Of a stretch of 64,000 nucleotides of DNA, positions 35,301-48,500 are shown piece by piece (position 1 is the stretch's first letter; the number at the start of each line of letters is the position of its first letter). Under the pieces are notes generated by a model that was given only the letters and a program-made list of their open reading frames with translations, was not told the DNA's origin and ran no database searches. This DNA comes from Apostichopus japonicus (lineage: Eukaryota; Echinodermata; Holothuroidea; Aspidochirotida; Stichopodidae): contig NC_092579.1 of assembly GCF_037975245.1 (NCBI RefSeq), positions 29,349,666-29,413,665 of the forward strand, written 5' to 3'. The translations under genes and the position numbers were made by a program.

Positions 35301-38300
35301 AGTTTGAGATAAGTGTGAGGAATAGCCAGAGGGTATTTACACCCTACCAGCCTTTAAAAAATCCTGCATGTGTTTTTTCATGTGTAGTTGGGATGGTCAC
35401 TGTCACTTTAAGACAAATATCTTGTTGAGTTTGAAAAGTTTGAATACCGATTTTTTATGTCTTTGACACTGTTTTGTTTATTCTGTTCTTTATGCACTAT
35501 GAGCAAACTTGTATTTGTAAAACTCCTGGTAGGAGATATTCTTGCAAAGGGAACAAGTTGTTATGTTTAATGTCAACACCACAATTGTTAATACTGATGT
35601 CTTTTTATCAGGTCATGTCTTCCTATTGGTCAGCTGGTTATCTGGACACACCCCCTCGAATAAAATTAACATCAATTGCAGTTGCATTTGGGAGTGGAAC
35701 TATGAAAGTGAACTGAATGTTCTTAAAAAGAGACCAATGTGTTATGTCACATATTTAGCACCATATTTTCTAATACTATCATGTTTTGTCTTTCTAATGG
35801 TCAGTTAAAGTCATTTGGACACACCCCCTGATCTGAAATTACCATAAATTGCAGTTGCATTTGGAGTGGAACTATGAAAGTGAACTGAATGTTCTTAAAA
35901 GGAGACCAAGGTGTTATGTCACATACTTAACACCATACTATCTAATACTAACTATCAACTTTTGTATTCCTGCTGGTCAGTTAAAGTCATTTAGACACAC
36001 CCACTCGACTTGAATTAACATAAATTTATGGCTTCATTTTAACATTTAAAAATGAACTTAGTGGATTCAAATAGAAAGAGAAGCAGACCCAATCGCCTGC
36101 CATCTTTTAGCATTTGTGATTGAGATCTTCAGAGAAGGCCACTCTCTCAACAAATCTTGTCCTATTTATTGGGAGATATTCTAGTTTAAATTTAGGCATT
36201 TCTTTGAACTGACAATTTTGTGAATCTGTAATGACATGATGTGCAACTCAGAGGTGAAATCTTATAATTTACCTCGTTTGTTTTTCTTTTCCTGTTGTCA
36301 GTGTCGATACTGAAACCAATGTCATCGTTAGGTCTTACCAGAAAATGCAGCTAAAAAAAAAATCCAGAAAACCAGGGCATGAATATTCATGCCAGTGGAG
36401 CTTCATGATGTTATATTTAGATTTTTTCAAGACTCTGATCTTTGTTTTTGTGGAAACAGTAAACCTGTGATTTCTCTCATGTTGATGATAGGATTTGTGT
36501 TTCCTTGGCTGTAGAGGGTGGGGGAGGGGGTAGGGAGATGGGTAGGGAAAGGAAAGGGGGAGAGGCGGTCATTACAAGTGTCTCTTTGCCGATGATAATA
36601 GTTTTTGGTTTTGCTTCTCCATTTTAATCTAAGAAATTTGAGGGACGTTTTTTTGAAATACCTTGATATTGTAACTTCATCAAAGTTAAGTTTGTCATTT
36701 ATTCCGCTTTGAATAAACCTAATGTTTATTCATGGTATGCAAAATAAGCAAAAAATCGAAGGTAACCTTATTAAAAAAATCACCCATTTTCTGTTATTTT
36801 TCATTTCAGTGACAGCCCAAAAATTTCCAGAATATACCCTTCACAATGAACAGCTACACGAAGCTGGTTACGACGCATTTGTGACCGGAATCTGTTTTGC
36901 GACCATGGCTAATTACTTAGGATCTCTTGTCAAGACACCCCCAAAGGGGGGTAGGGTGTCACCTACCAGTCAGCTGATGGAACCATTCATGAACAAGTAA
37001 GGTTCTTTTCTCTGGAAGTTCCATCCTTCAAAGGTCGTCGATATAGCCCCTCCAAAGTAAGCTTTGCTGACGGTTGTCAGAAACGTTTTTCAAACATACA
37101 TACCTTCCCGAAAGGGTTTGGATCCTTCAGATTATTTCCTAGCCATTGAGGAGTGTTACCCGAGAGTATTCATTAATTTTAGTGTTGACAACATTTGAAA
37201 ACATGTGACCATTCGTTGACTCTCTAGCATATTTTGGGGACCATTCGTTGACTTTCTAGCATATTTTGGTGACCTTTCTCGACAAGCAATGTGTCTTTTA
37301 ATGGAAAGAGAAGACTGAGGCGTTACAGTTTTTTTTATACCTTTTGATTCAATAAATACCTTGAATTCAGTAGGGTTGGGGGTTGGGGGGGGGGGGTTGG
37401 GTTTGAAGTGGCTAAATAGGAAGCAGTTTATTGATAGTTGATATTCCTTTCTAGGAAGTCTTAATTTTAATATAATTTATGGATTGCAAAAATGCAAAAT
37501 TTGGTGAACACTGTTATAGCTGGTTAAGCTTACAAGTCGTTTTGACTACGAGAGCGTGCGGAGATACGGCCAGGGGGTGGGGGCAGGGGGGAGTAGAACT
37601 ATTTACTAAGGAAGTGGGGTGGGAAGATTTTGCATGTATTGCTCAGCTGTGGGTGGAGGTGGGGGGGGGATAGTTGGAGGTAATGAGAGGTCCGCTAAAG
37701 GTATGTTTGTCTTTGATTTTTATACTGCTTTATTTTTTTTTACATGTGGATATTTTTCCCTTTTTTCTGACAGCTTTGCCCTTCAAAGCCTCTCTGCATG
37801 TTTCATTTGTTTTCTTTTTTTGTTCGTTGAGAGGCTAGTGAAGGGAGGCACATGAGGCATCAGTTTCACTGGTCAGTCGGTCACTTGTAAACCTCTTGTC
37901 GTCTCTGATTCCATTTTAGATTAGCGGTACATATGATCAGCGAGTTGCCCTATTTGAATTTGATCGGACTGGACCGTAAGTATGATATTTGACAGACTTT
38001 ACATGTTACATGTGTGATACATGTTGCATGAAACCCCATTTTCCTATTCGCTTTAATTGAGATGTGCATTTTGCGCTCATGTGTAATTGAATGGAAGCCC
38101 TTTAAAAATTTATGCCAAATATATCCATACACCTGCCGTGGCTAACTATGGTTCAAAATAAGTTGGCTTCTACTCGTTTAACTTGTAAAAGGAATGTATG
38201 AGATCGTTGATCTCATACTTGGCATGTGGATGCCTCATATTGAGTTCAAGAACCCTATTGTTTTTGGTGGAGGTCAAAAGTCATTTAGGGTCACCTGAGG

Positions 38301-41300
38301 TCAAATGGTGAAAACCTTGTAAACACAATATATCAAGCAGAAAACATGTCTGGATCTAATATCTGGCATGTAATAACCAAAGTTGAATGCAAGAAGCTGA
38401 TTTACGACCATGTTAACATGACTTCAGTCCGTTTAAACTTCTATTATTAAATTATTTATAAATACCTTTGGTGAGTAAAACATCCCTATTAAACTTGGTG
38501 GAGATCAGAGGTCAAACTGTCAAAGCCTTGTAAACATGACATCTCAGAGGTCAAACTTTGATAACGATTCTGTGATTCATAGTTATCAAAAATTGTTAAC
38601 TTTGCCCTTTAAAATATATAATTAGGGATCCTCTGGATAGCAGTGCTTCAGCGCTGAGCAGGACTACCCTCATTAAAGATGACAATACTAAAAAAATTTA
38701 AAAAAATTCTGTGTTGTGAATATTTATGCATGCAAATTCACTTTAACTAATAGCTTACTTATTATAACGGCTTTTTCATGTTTTCAATCATTGCAAATAG
38801 GAGACAACACTTTACACGAAAGTAAAAATTTTGAATAAGAACTGTGTAAACTTTTTTATGAAGACTACAAAAATGTGCGTATGAATTTATGAGTGTGAAT
38901 ATATGAAGAAAGTTAATTTATGATTCTTGTATTTTATGAACAGATACTATTTTATCTCAGTCCTTAGAATGACCTATATTTGTAACTTTTGATAGTAGTT
39001 TCTTTCTCAGTTGTGTTTATTAAAACCAAAATCAATTGAAATTATTAATATGGTTTAATTTACGAGCATCACAAGAGTCAGATTTGTGCAAAGAGTTATG
39101 TGCTGATCACTGGTCACATGAAACGGATGTTTGCAACTTGTGTGGTTCTGGAGTCATCCTCATAACAGTATTAGTTTCCTGATATGTCACCAGATCTGTA
39201 TGTCTGTTTCTTGCTATGTTCACTTCATTGTTGCTGTCAAGTAATCATTCTCTGCTTCTTCCTCGATCTGTAAATTGTTACCAGACTGGTCCCATCAGTA
39301 CCTTGTTATTGATCCAGTGGAGTGGCTGTCTAGTATGATCCTTTACCCTGTTTATTTCCTACCTTTAGTGTCACCAGACTGGTCCTATCAGTACCTTGTT
39401 ACTGATCCAGTGGAGTGGCCGTCTAGTGTAATCTATCTCTCTGTTTATTTCCTACCTATAGTGTCACCAGACTGGTTCCATCAGTACCTTGTTACTGATC
39501 CAGTGGAGTGGCCGTCTAGTATAATCTTTCTCTCTGTTTATTTCCTACCTATAGTATCACCAGACTGGTCCCATCAGTATCTTGTTATTGATCTAGTGGA
39601 GTGGCCGTCTAGTATAATCTTTCTCTCTGTTTATTTCCTACCTATAGTATCACCAGACTGGTCCCATCAGTATCTTGTTATTGATCTAGTGCAGTGGCCG
39701 TCTAGTATAATATTTCTCTCTGTTTATTTCCTACCTATAGTATCACCAGACTGGTCCCATCAGTATCTTGTTATTGATCTAGTGGAGTGGCCGTCTAGTA
39801 TAATATTTCTCTCTGTTTATTACCAATAGTGTCACCAGACTGGTTCCATCAGTATCTTGTTATAGATGCAGTGGTGTGGCCATCTAGTATAATCTTCTCC
39901 CTGTTTATTCCTACCTATAGTGTCACCAGACTGGTCCCATCAGTACCTTGTTACTGATCCAGTGGAGTGGCCGTCTAGTATAATCTTTCACCCTGTTTAT
40001 TTCCTACCTATAGTGTCACCAGACTGGTCCCATCAGTACCTTGTTACTGATCCAGTGGAGTGGCCGTCTAGTATAATCTTTCTCTCTGTTTATTTCCTAC
40101 CAATAGTGTCACCAGACCGGTCCCATCTGTTCCATGTTACTTTCCCTAAGGAGTGGCGGTCCAGTGATCTGCATCACCTCTTCTCTTCCGTGGGCCCAGT
40201 TCAAATCTCATGGAAAGACGACTGCTCAGCATTTGTGGCCCTCTCTCGAAAGGATATGGCTAGAAATGGTAATTGTTTTGTGAAGTTTCTACATCTTAGG
40301 GAGTTTTAGGGAGATTTATATGTATTTTGTGTTGAACATGATCATCCATCATTGAAGAAATGATAGCAAAATGATTCATTGCAAGAACAGATTTCAAATC
40401 TTATAACACAAGTCACTAAGTTTTAAGCTAAAGTTTCAGTGTAAAGTAACCCATATATATGCTGCAACTCTCACATATTCTGAATCTGAAAGTTATGGTT
40501 GGTAAGAACCAGCAATCGCAGTTGTTGAATTTTTTCAGCACTTTAAGGAAAGCTTTTCCAATGGTTTTAAAATACTGCACTGCACTCCACCTCCCTGTTG
40601 GTTGATGACCAGGTTTGGTAAAGGACTTGTGGCTAAAATTTGTTTACAATATGTATATTTGTGTAACATAGGAAGACCAATAACATGACTAGTTACAATT
40701 TGTAACCAGTTGTTCCATGTTATTCCTATCTCTCAAAATTATCAAATCAAATATGAGCTAAATTTGTTCAAAAGGATTGCAAGTTACAGAACAGCCATAA
40801 TTTGGCTTAACATTCAGACAAACATGTTTACTTAAAACATGCTGTTGTAAATTAACCGCATTCCAGGTGGGCTAGTTTTTCTTTAGCTTCCATGAAACAG
40901 ACCTTTGCCTTTTTATAATATCCTTGGTGTTCTTACAGCTTGATCTAGCATGACACTAAAATGCTTAAGCATGTTAAAGCTATTTATTTTTGAAAAAATA
41001 TATTTTTCTTGGGAATAAAGTACTAGGGATCTCCTGTCCATGTCCCAAGGTAAATTAGCTTAGTGCACTATACGTGTTAAAATAGAGGTGAGATGAGAAA
41101 CCGCACTCTCTCAACTGATAAATGGTGAATTTCCTTCGTCTCGAGCAGTTCTGGACATCCCAACTAGCCCGTCGTACGTCATCATGCCGTACAACAAATA
41201 CAAGGAAATATGTGAATACGTGAGCGAGCCCTTCCAAGCCCAGGAAGTAGCCCCAATCCGTCAATCGGAACCGCCCTCGGAACTGACATCCAAAGGGCTG

Positions 41301-44300
41301 AAGAGATCGCATGACTCTCTAGAGGAGGTGATGGGCCCAGATGAGGAGGTCGCAGAACTGACTGAGAGAGAAGCCAAGAAACAGAAGCCCATGAACCCAA
41401 AGTAAGTCGCATACCACCTCAAAGAGAAACTACAAATGTGTCCAAAAATTGTGGGTTTTTTTGGGGGGGGGGGGGGTGTTAAAGACTAGGGTTGAATTTG
41501 TACTATTATCATAGTATAGGGGTCATAGTAAGATGGGTTTTCCATACAAGAGCAATCTATGGTTTTCCCATCTGAAATGACTTTCTAAGTTGAAAAGCTT
41601 CCAAATTTGAGTTAAGTATGTTGAATTGGAAGCCACTCGATGTGTAAGTTGTAATCCATAAGCCCTTGCAGGTTTATCCCACATTTTTGGTCGCTTAAGG
41701 GTCGTAAAAATAACTGCTGATTATTCTTATTCTAATTATTTTTGTTATTAAGGTATAGTACAATGCTTTAGTACTATACTCTGAGGTTTCTGGTACTCCA
41801 AATTTTCTGTCTAGAAACTTAAATATGAAATGATGCAAAGAGGTCCTTAGCCAATTTGAGTTCACTTTTTTGACCATGGAATTTGAATATCTTGTATAAG
41901 TTTATGTTATCACGAACCTGCCACATTTCGTTAACTCTTTATGAAAGTGAGGGCAGACTTTAAAAAGGATGCCTTCCCTATATTAAAAGAGTTTTATATC
42001 GGCAATGCAGATTTTCCCAGCCTTGTAGAATTGTTCTTTTGTAAATTGAAGGACCTCGCTGGCTATGCCTACTGTCAAGCCAATCTTCCTTGAGAGGTTG
42101 TAGTGTAGATGGTATGTTCTCAACTCGTCAAGCCTTCTGCACTAAATTGCATCGTTGAAGAAATGTTATGATCTTGCACCCTGACAACTTCCCTATGAAA
42201 TTTACCCGCAGACATAATTTAACTCAAAACAAGGAACATGGAAATTTTGAGTACAGACATTCTTTTACCTAATACCAACATTTCCTGCTGTTTTGGGTGA
42301 TCTTATCTCATCTTATGGTACCTGTATGACGGCCCCCCCCCCCCCCTCTCCTGAGAAAGCCATGATTCATCATTGATAATTGTTCATATTGACCCTGTCA
42401 ATGATTTTATTCAATCCAAGGCAGAGCATGTTGAAGATAGTGAAAAATTCTACACAACTTCCTGCTCAAAAGTTTTGCTTAAGAAAGTAAACTTAACCTT
42501 GCAAAAAAAAACACCCATTGGATGCAAAAGAATTGTTCGTAGCTTATAGGTGCGCTAGTGACACCAGACATGAACACCCATTGAAACAAGAGAATTGTTT
42601 GTAGTTTATAGGTGCACTAGGTGACACATGTTTAATAATTCATTTCAAGTTTCGAACAGGCTGATAAGTTTCCTTCGGAAGTATTTTCTCTCTTCAAGAT
42701 GTTGCAGTTAGCAATATGTAATGTACCAAAGAATGATACTGACATCGTGAGACATGTGTGTGGAAAGTAGAGCCATGTATGTTGTGGTAGTAGTCTTTTG
42801 CCTACCTAGTCGGCTGTTAATATTGTATTGAAAGAATGGTTTTGTGCCCATGTAAGTGGATTGGTTTGCCACACAAGGTTGCCTTTAAAGATAAGGAAAA
42901 TTATCTCAGTCAACCAACCGTCCCCCCTCCTTCACCAAAGTATCTCTCTCTCCCAAAAAATCAATCCTTCCCTCACCAAACGATCCATTCTCTCACCCGA
43001 CTACCCCTTCCCAACCAACCACCCATGGCCCAACCAACCACCCCTTCACCCACTTTCCCAACCAACCATCAAGCCACCCCCCACCATCCCCCATCACCTC
43101 CCCAATCCAACCATCTGTCTCCTTCCCATTTCCAGGCTTTGCCCCTCCCTGCATAGTGTAAATCCGAGAACCCCCAAAAAGTAAGGTTTTTGGTTTTTTA
43201 GCTTAAATATGCGGTTTTTTGGTTAAAATGTTATCGATTAGTCCATACTTTTCTTGGATGTTATTATATTCTTGATTTAATTTATTTAACTACATTAATT
43301 ATCGCAGCCATTTTAATGACATGATTTTTTCTTGGATCAATCGTGTGTGTCTGCTCTATTGTAGGACACTCTCCAGCAATAACCATCTGTACTTAAGGGT
43401 TACTCTCTGTGTAATATACATAATCTTGAAACAGGAAGTACTGTAACAACCTGCTTCTGAGAAGAATATGTACAGGCAGCTTATCAATCAAATATATCCA
43501 GGTATCTGCTAGTCAAAAGAATATATAAATAAATAATGGCACTGGGTTTTAAGCTGATTTGTCAAATACATGAAAAGCTATAAAAACATCATATTTCAAA
43601 TGAGTGTCCCACCAATGTCATCATGATCTTTAGTTGGGGGGGGGAGGGGTTTGATAAGGGTAGGAAGGGACCTTTCTTTTTAATGGCTTTAATTTTTAAT
43701 ATTTTGTGGTGGAGGATAAATACAGCCTCTAGGTAAATGTAACAGTAGCATGAACAGCTTTATCAGATGTCAGAAAAATACAAATGTCTTGATAACTTGT
43801 TCAAAAGTAGAACCAGCAAATATGCTAGAAAGTGAAATAATGGTCACTCATGCACTAGCTCACTACATTTGCTTTCAATATCTCTGGCTTTATATATTAA
43901 CCTCACTGAGGCATTTAATTGTCTATTAATTAAGTTCTCGTTTAAACATACTTTCGACTGTCAGAATCTCAGGGACAGAAGTTTCCCGTGCTCACATTCA
44001 CAAGATCGCTAGTGACGTGATAGAGGTGAAAGGAGTGTCATGTGATGTTTGCATGGGAATCACTATAAAAAACCTAAAATATGTCTAGCTAAAACCTACT
44101 TCAGAGTTGAAACTTTGTATTATTATGTAAAATGAGTCAAAAAACTCTTTGGCTGTGTTCAGGAAGCACAGTCTTGTTGAACTTCCAAACTAATGTCCCA
44201 AATGAACCAGATTTGTTTTTGTTAATATCTTTTGCTACAAATTGAATCCTATTTGACCTTTTCGTTTCTGGGACTCTTCTACTGAAAAAAATCCTTTTGG

Positions 44301-45527
44301 ATTATTCATCCAGCGAGAGTAATAGTTTTTTATAGGTCAGTGAAAGCATACCACATAAAGTTTGTCCCTTCTCTACATAGTTTCATCAAGTTTCACCTCG
44401 GCGAATATTTCTAAACTATTCAAAAGAAGTAATTTTGTGAAAGATGCGGATACATTTCCACGAATTTGCGATTTAAATTCTGAAAGGAAGTGAAGAGTTA
44501 CAAGTTTCCCATATGAGCAGATACCTGCAGAAAAATTGAAGCATATTATATTGCATTTAAGTTGTGGCAACTGGAGAATAACAGAGTTACAAATACTAGC
44601 TCAACTAGTTTGGATTGTGGTTGAGGAAGCATTGCTAATGACGTATGTAAAAGTCATGGTTGGGTTTTTATATGAACAAATTTGGCCAAATCCAGTTCCG
44701 GGTTATATTAATAGTAACTTTGCTTCCAGTTGACGTATGTCTTGAGAAATAAAGACTTTCTAAGGTTTATGTAGAGCATATTTAAGAAAGAAATGACATT
44801 TGAGAGATATTTGATGAAATTATTATAATGAAAATAATTCAAACACTATATAGACTGTTGGTACTTCAATGGTCTGGAGACCATTTCTTGTATTAGACTA
44901 ATTGCTAGGCTGAAGGCATCTCGGATTTAAGGAACTTGCACACTGATTCAGTGGTCAGTCGATGTGAAACCAATGATTTGATTTCCATGTTGAATCTGTC
45001 TGAGCTACAGGTAACGTAATCTTGAATTAATGTCTACAAACTTGGGGATGGACCTTTCATTGTTTAGACTTTTGAAATCACTTCAATTTAGCAAAAGAAC
45101 ACTAAATTGTTCTGAAAAGCTGATAATGCTTTAAGTCACTAGTTAGAAAGGTGTGGGAGAAAGCAAGGGGTATGAAAGGGGGGGGTAGGGAAGGAGAAGA
45201 GAGGAGCAGATTTGGGAATAATGTAGGGAAAGTTGATAAAAATTTCTAGATCATGCTATAAATGTCAAATGCCTGTACTGTAGTTTTCAATTTCATGCAA
45301 AACTTAGTAACCCAATCTTCCTGTACCTGCTTATTTGAATAGAAAATAATACAATATTAAAAATAATAAAATCTAACTTGATATGATATTAGAGAATATG
45401 GGAATCTGTCAGCAATTCTATTTCCTCTTAGGTAGAAAGAAAAAAGAAGGAAATTTATATGCCAAGAACTAGTAGCACTGGATAGAATTTGAGCAAAATA
45501 TTAAATAAAATTAAATAAAAAATGTAT

Positions 45528-45562
<35 letters not shown>

Positions 45563-48500
45563 CTATTTCATTCATCCATTCATTCGTTCATAATAATAAT
45601 AAACATTTATATAGTGGTTACATAACAAATACCTGAAAGCGCTTTACAAAGAATGCAGAGAAAAAAACCACTACTCATTAAAGTACTTACCAAAGAGGAA
45701 GGTTTTTGAGATGAGACTTGATAGTTTGAAAATTATCAAGAGCATGAAGAGACTGGTAAGGTATTCCATAAACGTGGGGCGCAAACATGGAACGCCCTAT
45801 GTCCGTAGAAGTTGGAATTTCCGATAGGTTGGTGGAGACTATATGCATTTGAGCGAATTGTGCCCCCACTACTGCGTATGGTCAGTAATTCTGCCAGATA
45901 AGCCGGTGCCATGTCATGTAAAGATTTTGAATGTAAGACTTAAACTTTGATATTCATTCCGCTGCTGAATTGGAAGCCAGTGTAATTCTTGCAAGACAGG
46001 GGTAATGCGATCTCTTCTTTTGGTTTTAGTTACAAGGCGAGCAGCGGAGTTTTGCAGAAGTTGGAGGGTTTGAATTTGATGCAAAGGAAGGCGGATGAGC
46101 AAACTGCTGCGATAAGCCAATCGAGAACTGACGAAGGCATGAATTAAATGAATGGTAGAATTTTGATCTCGGAGGATATTTTCGAATTTTGGCAATATTC
46201 CAAACAGCGTATGGGGCTGACCTACTGTACGTATATTTACCACATGCTACCAGAATCATCGAATGTTACACCAAGATTACGAACAGTACAGGAAGGAGCA
46301 ATACTGATACCACTAATCCTTATGTCGCAAGGAGAAGCAGAATCTCTGTCACTAAATTTGGATGAGGAGTGTATAATTTCAGTTTTGTAAATTTTTAGGG
46401 CTGGCATATCAACACACATCCACTGACCGATATCACTAATGCAGGACTCGATTTGATCGACAGGGCCATATACCTCGCTTACAAGTGACGTACAGTTGTG
46501 TGTCGTCAGCATACAACATATACTTTAACCCATAACAGAATATAATGTCTTCAAGGGGGGGGGGGGGTTGGGCATAGACTAAATAAGACCTGTCCTAGAA
46601 CAGAACCTTGTGGGATGCCACAGTCAAGTGCCAAAGCCGCCAACACTACCGATCCATTACTCACACGCTGCATTGTACCCTTAAGATATGAACCGAACCA
46701 TTCAAACACTGATCCAGATATTCCAAACCGGATGGCACAACCTGCGTAAAAGTATAGTATGATCGATGGTGTCGAAAGGCGGCACTTAAATCTAATATAC
46801 TTGGGATGACATCATTTATGCCAATCCAGAGCACTTAGCACGCGGTCATTACGCACTCTAAGAAGTGCAGTTTCCGTCCTACGACCCTCCGGGTGAGCTG
46901 ATTGACATTTAGCATAAAGGTCATTTTGCCTTGGATACGCACTCAGTTGTTTGAACACATATTGCCCAATAATCTTAGAAAAGAATGATAAATTGGATAT
47001 CGGGCAATAGTTTTTAAAGAGGTTGTGATTATCAAGATCACATTTTGTCAACGGCGGATAGATTAAAGTTTGTTTGCAGGTTTCAAGAAATTTGCCCCAA
47101 CCTCATATATAAGTTCATTATTTCAGTTATCGGGACAACTTCATAAAATACAATTATTCAGCAGAGTGACTGGAAGAGTATCGAGAACACAAGACTTTCG
47201 TGGACATGCCTCGATGAGATTTGGTAACAAACTCATGTGTGACAGGCTCAACACGTGTCGAACTTTAAGGAAGTTGACTGCTGATGGTCAATAGGCATTA
47301 CAAGTGGGAGACTTTCTGTGATATTGAATATTTTTGTCTGAACAAATTTAGTTCACATATCGGGCAATTTCACAGTTGCAATGTCAGGCACAATAGGTAA
47401 TTCAGTTCTTTGAACCTACTAAACGGTCAATGAGACTAAACAGTTTTTATTTTTGGTCTGCGTTCGCTATTCTGTCACATTGATAATCTGGACGGTTGTC
47501 ATGCAACAGTGTGCCGTATGAACCTTGAGCAGCTTTGAAAATTTCAGGATGTACTTCGAGTCCCTCTCCAGTTTACGCAAGTCGTGGCGGGCTTCGGGTA
47601 ACTGCTCGGAAAGCCACGGAGCCCTCGGTTTATCGAGAAACAATTTTGTGATTCAGTAGGTGGGGCCTGATCAATGATGATAGATTTCAATTTCACTGTT
47701 GTATTGGTTGACCGATTCAGAAATACAGAGGTCACTAAGAGACATTGGGGGTACGAGCCTAGAGAGCGACAACTTTACTGCTTCTTGCAGGACATCGCTG
47801 TTAATGCCTTTCAATCAGCTCCAAGAGGTACAGTACGATAGATCATAGAAGCTGGCGGACGAGAAAGGTCAGTGGTGAAGTGAAGGGTGATCAGGTGGTA
47901 GCAGCCAGTCGTGATCCATGCTTGCAAATAAATTGGTCAGTTTCTCTTTTAATAACAAGATCCAATGTGTGACCCATGTTATGCATCTGAACATTGACAT
48001 GTTGACAAAGGCCCAGTGAATGGAGTAGATCAAGGAATCAGGCAGATCAAGGATCAGGCAATGAACAGTTATCGGAGGCTTCAACGTGTATGTTGAATTC
48101 CCGAATATTATCAGACGTCCCCGAGAATGAACCACCGATTCCAGACGGAAACTTGGTCGGGAACTCCGACAGGTCCAGATGGGGGTCTGTACACAACAGC
48201 AAGACGTATTACTTCAGATGTCACATTAGCGTCTAACAAATTGAACGTTTTGAAATGTGGGGGAATGTTGAATCAAAATTTCCAATTGGATTTAACAATG
48301 ACCGCAGTAACACCGCCTTTATGGTTACTCCTCTGTACCTGGTGAATTCATGTGTGTCATTCATTCATAACATTCATTCATAACATTCATTCATTCATTC
48401 CTCCAATGTTCATTCATTCATGAGTGTCATCTAATTGTTGTTGTATTAACAAATCATCAATTTTTTTTGGGAATTTGTGAGAACACATGTATGTCCAGGT

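Larger units (their letters stand above)
32590..36809 (+). other. PARN intron 13
   Basis: Almost entirely a tandem segmental duplication (32757-34788 and 34789-36646) with an internal 176-bp array. No exon-like sequence was found between exons 13 and 14. Confidence 0.8.
37976..40106 (+). other. PARN intron 15
   Basis: Holds copy 2 of the AGGTCA repeat (38170-38560) and the exon-16-derived array (39276-40106). 38600-39270 is AT-rich and unassigned, with one faint further copy of the array motif (TGTCACCAGATCTG, 39185). Confidence 0.8.

Noticed and set aside
39275-39829. 184-codon open frame as an independent gene
   Set aside because: It is the exon-16-derived array read through; no start or promoter context. 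Reported as part of PARN instead.
41055-41412. Reverse-strand open frames over PARN exon 17
   Set aside because: Antisense shadows of a GC-richer coding exon.
42828-43184. Proline/serine-rich open frames
   Set aside because: Low-complexity C/T-rich sequence open in two frames at once; no domain, no splice signals.
46148-46390. Forward-strand open frame
   Set aside because: Antisense to the RT of the reverse-strand LINE.
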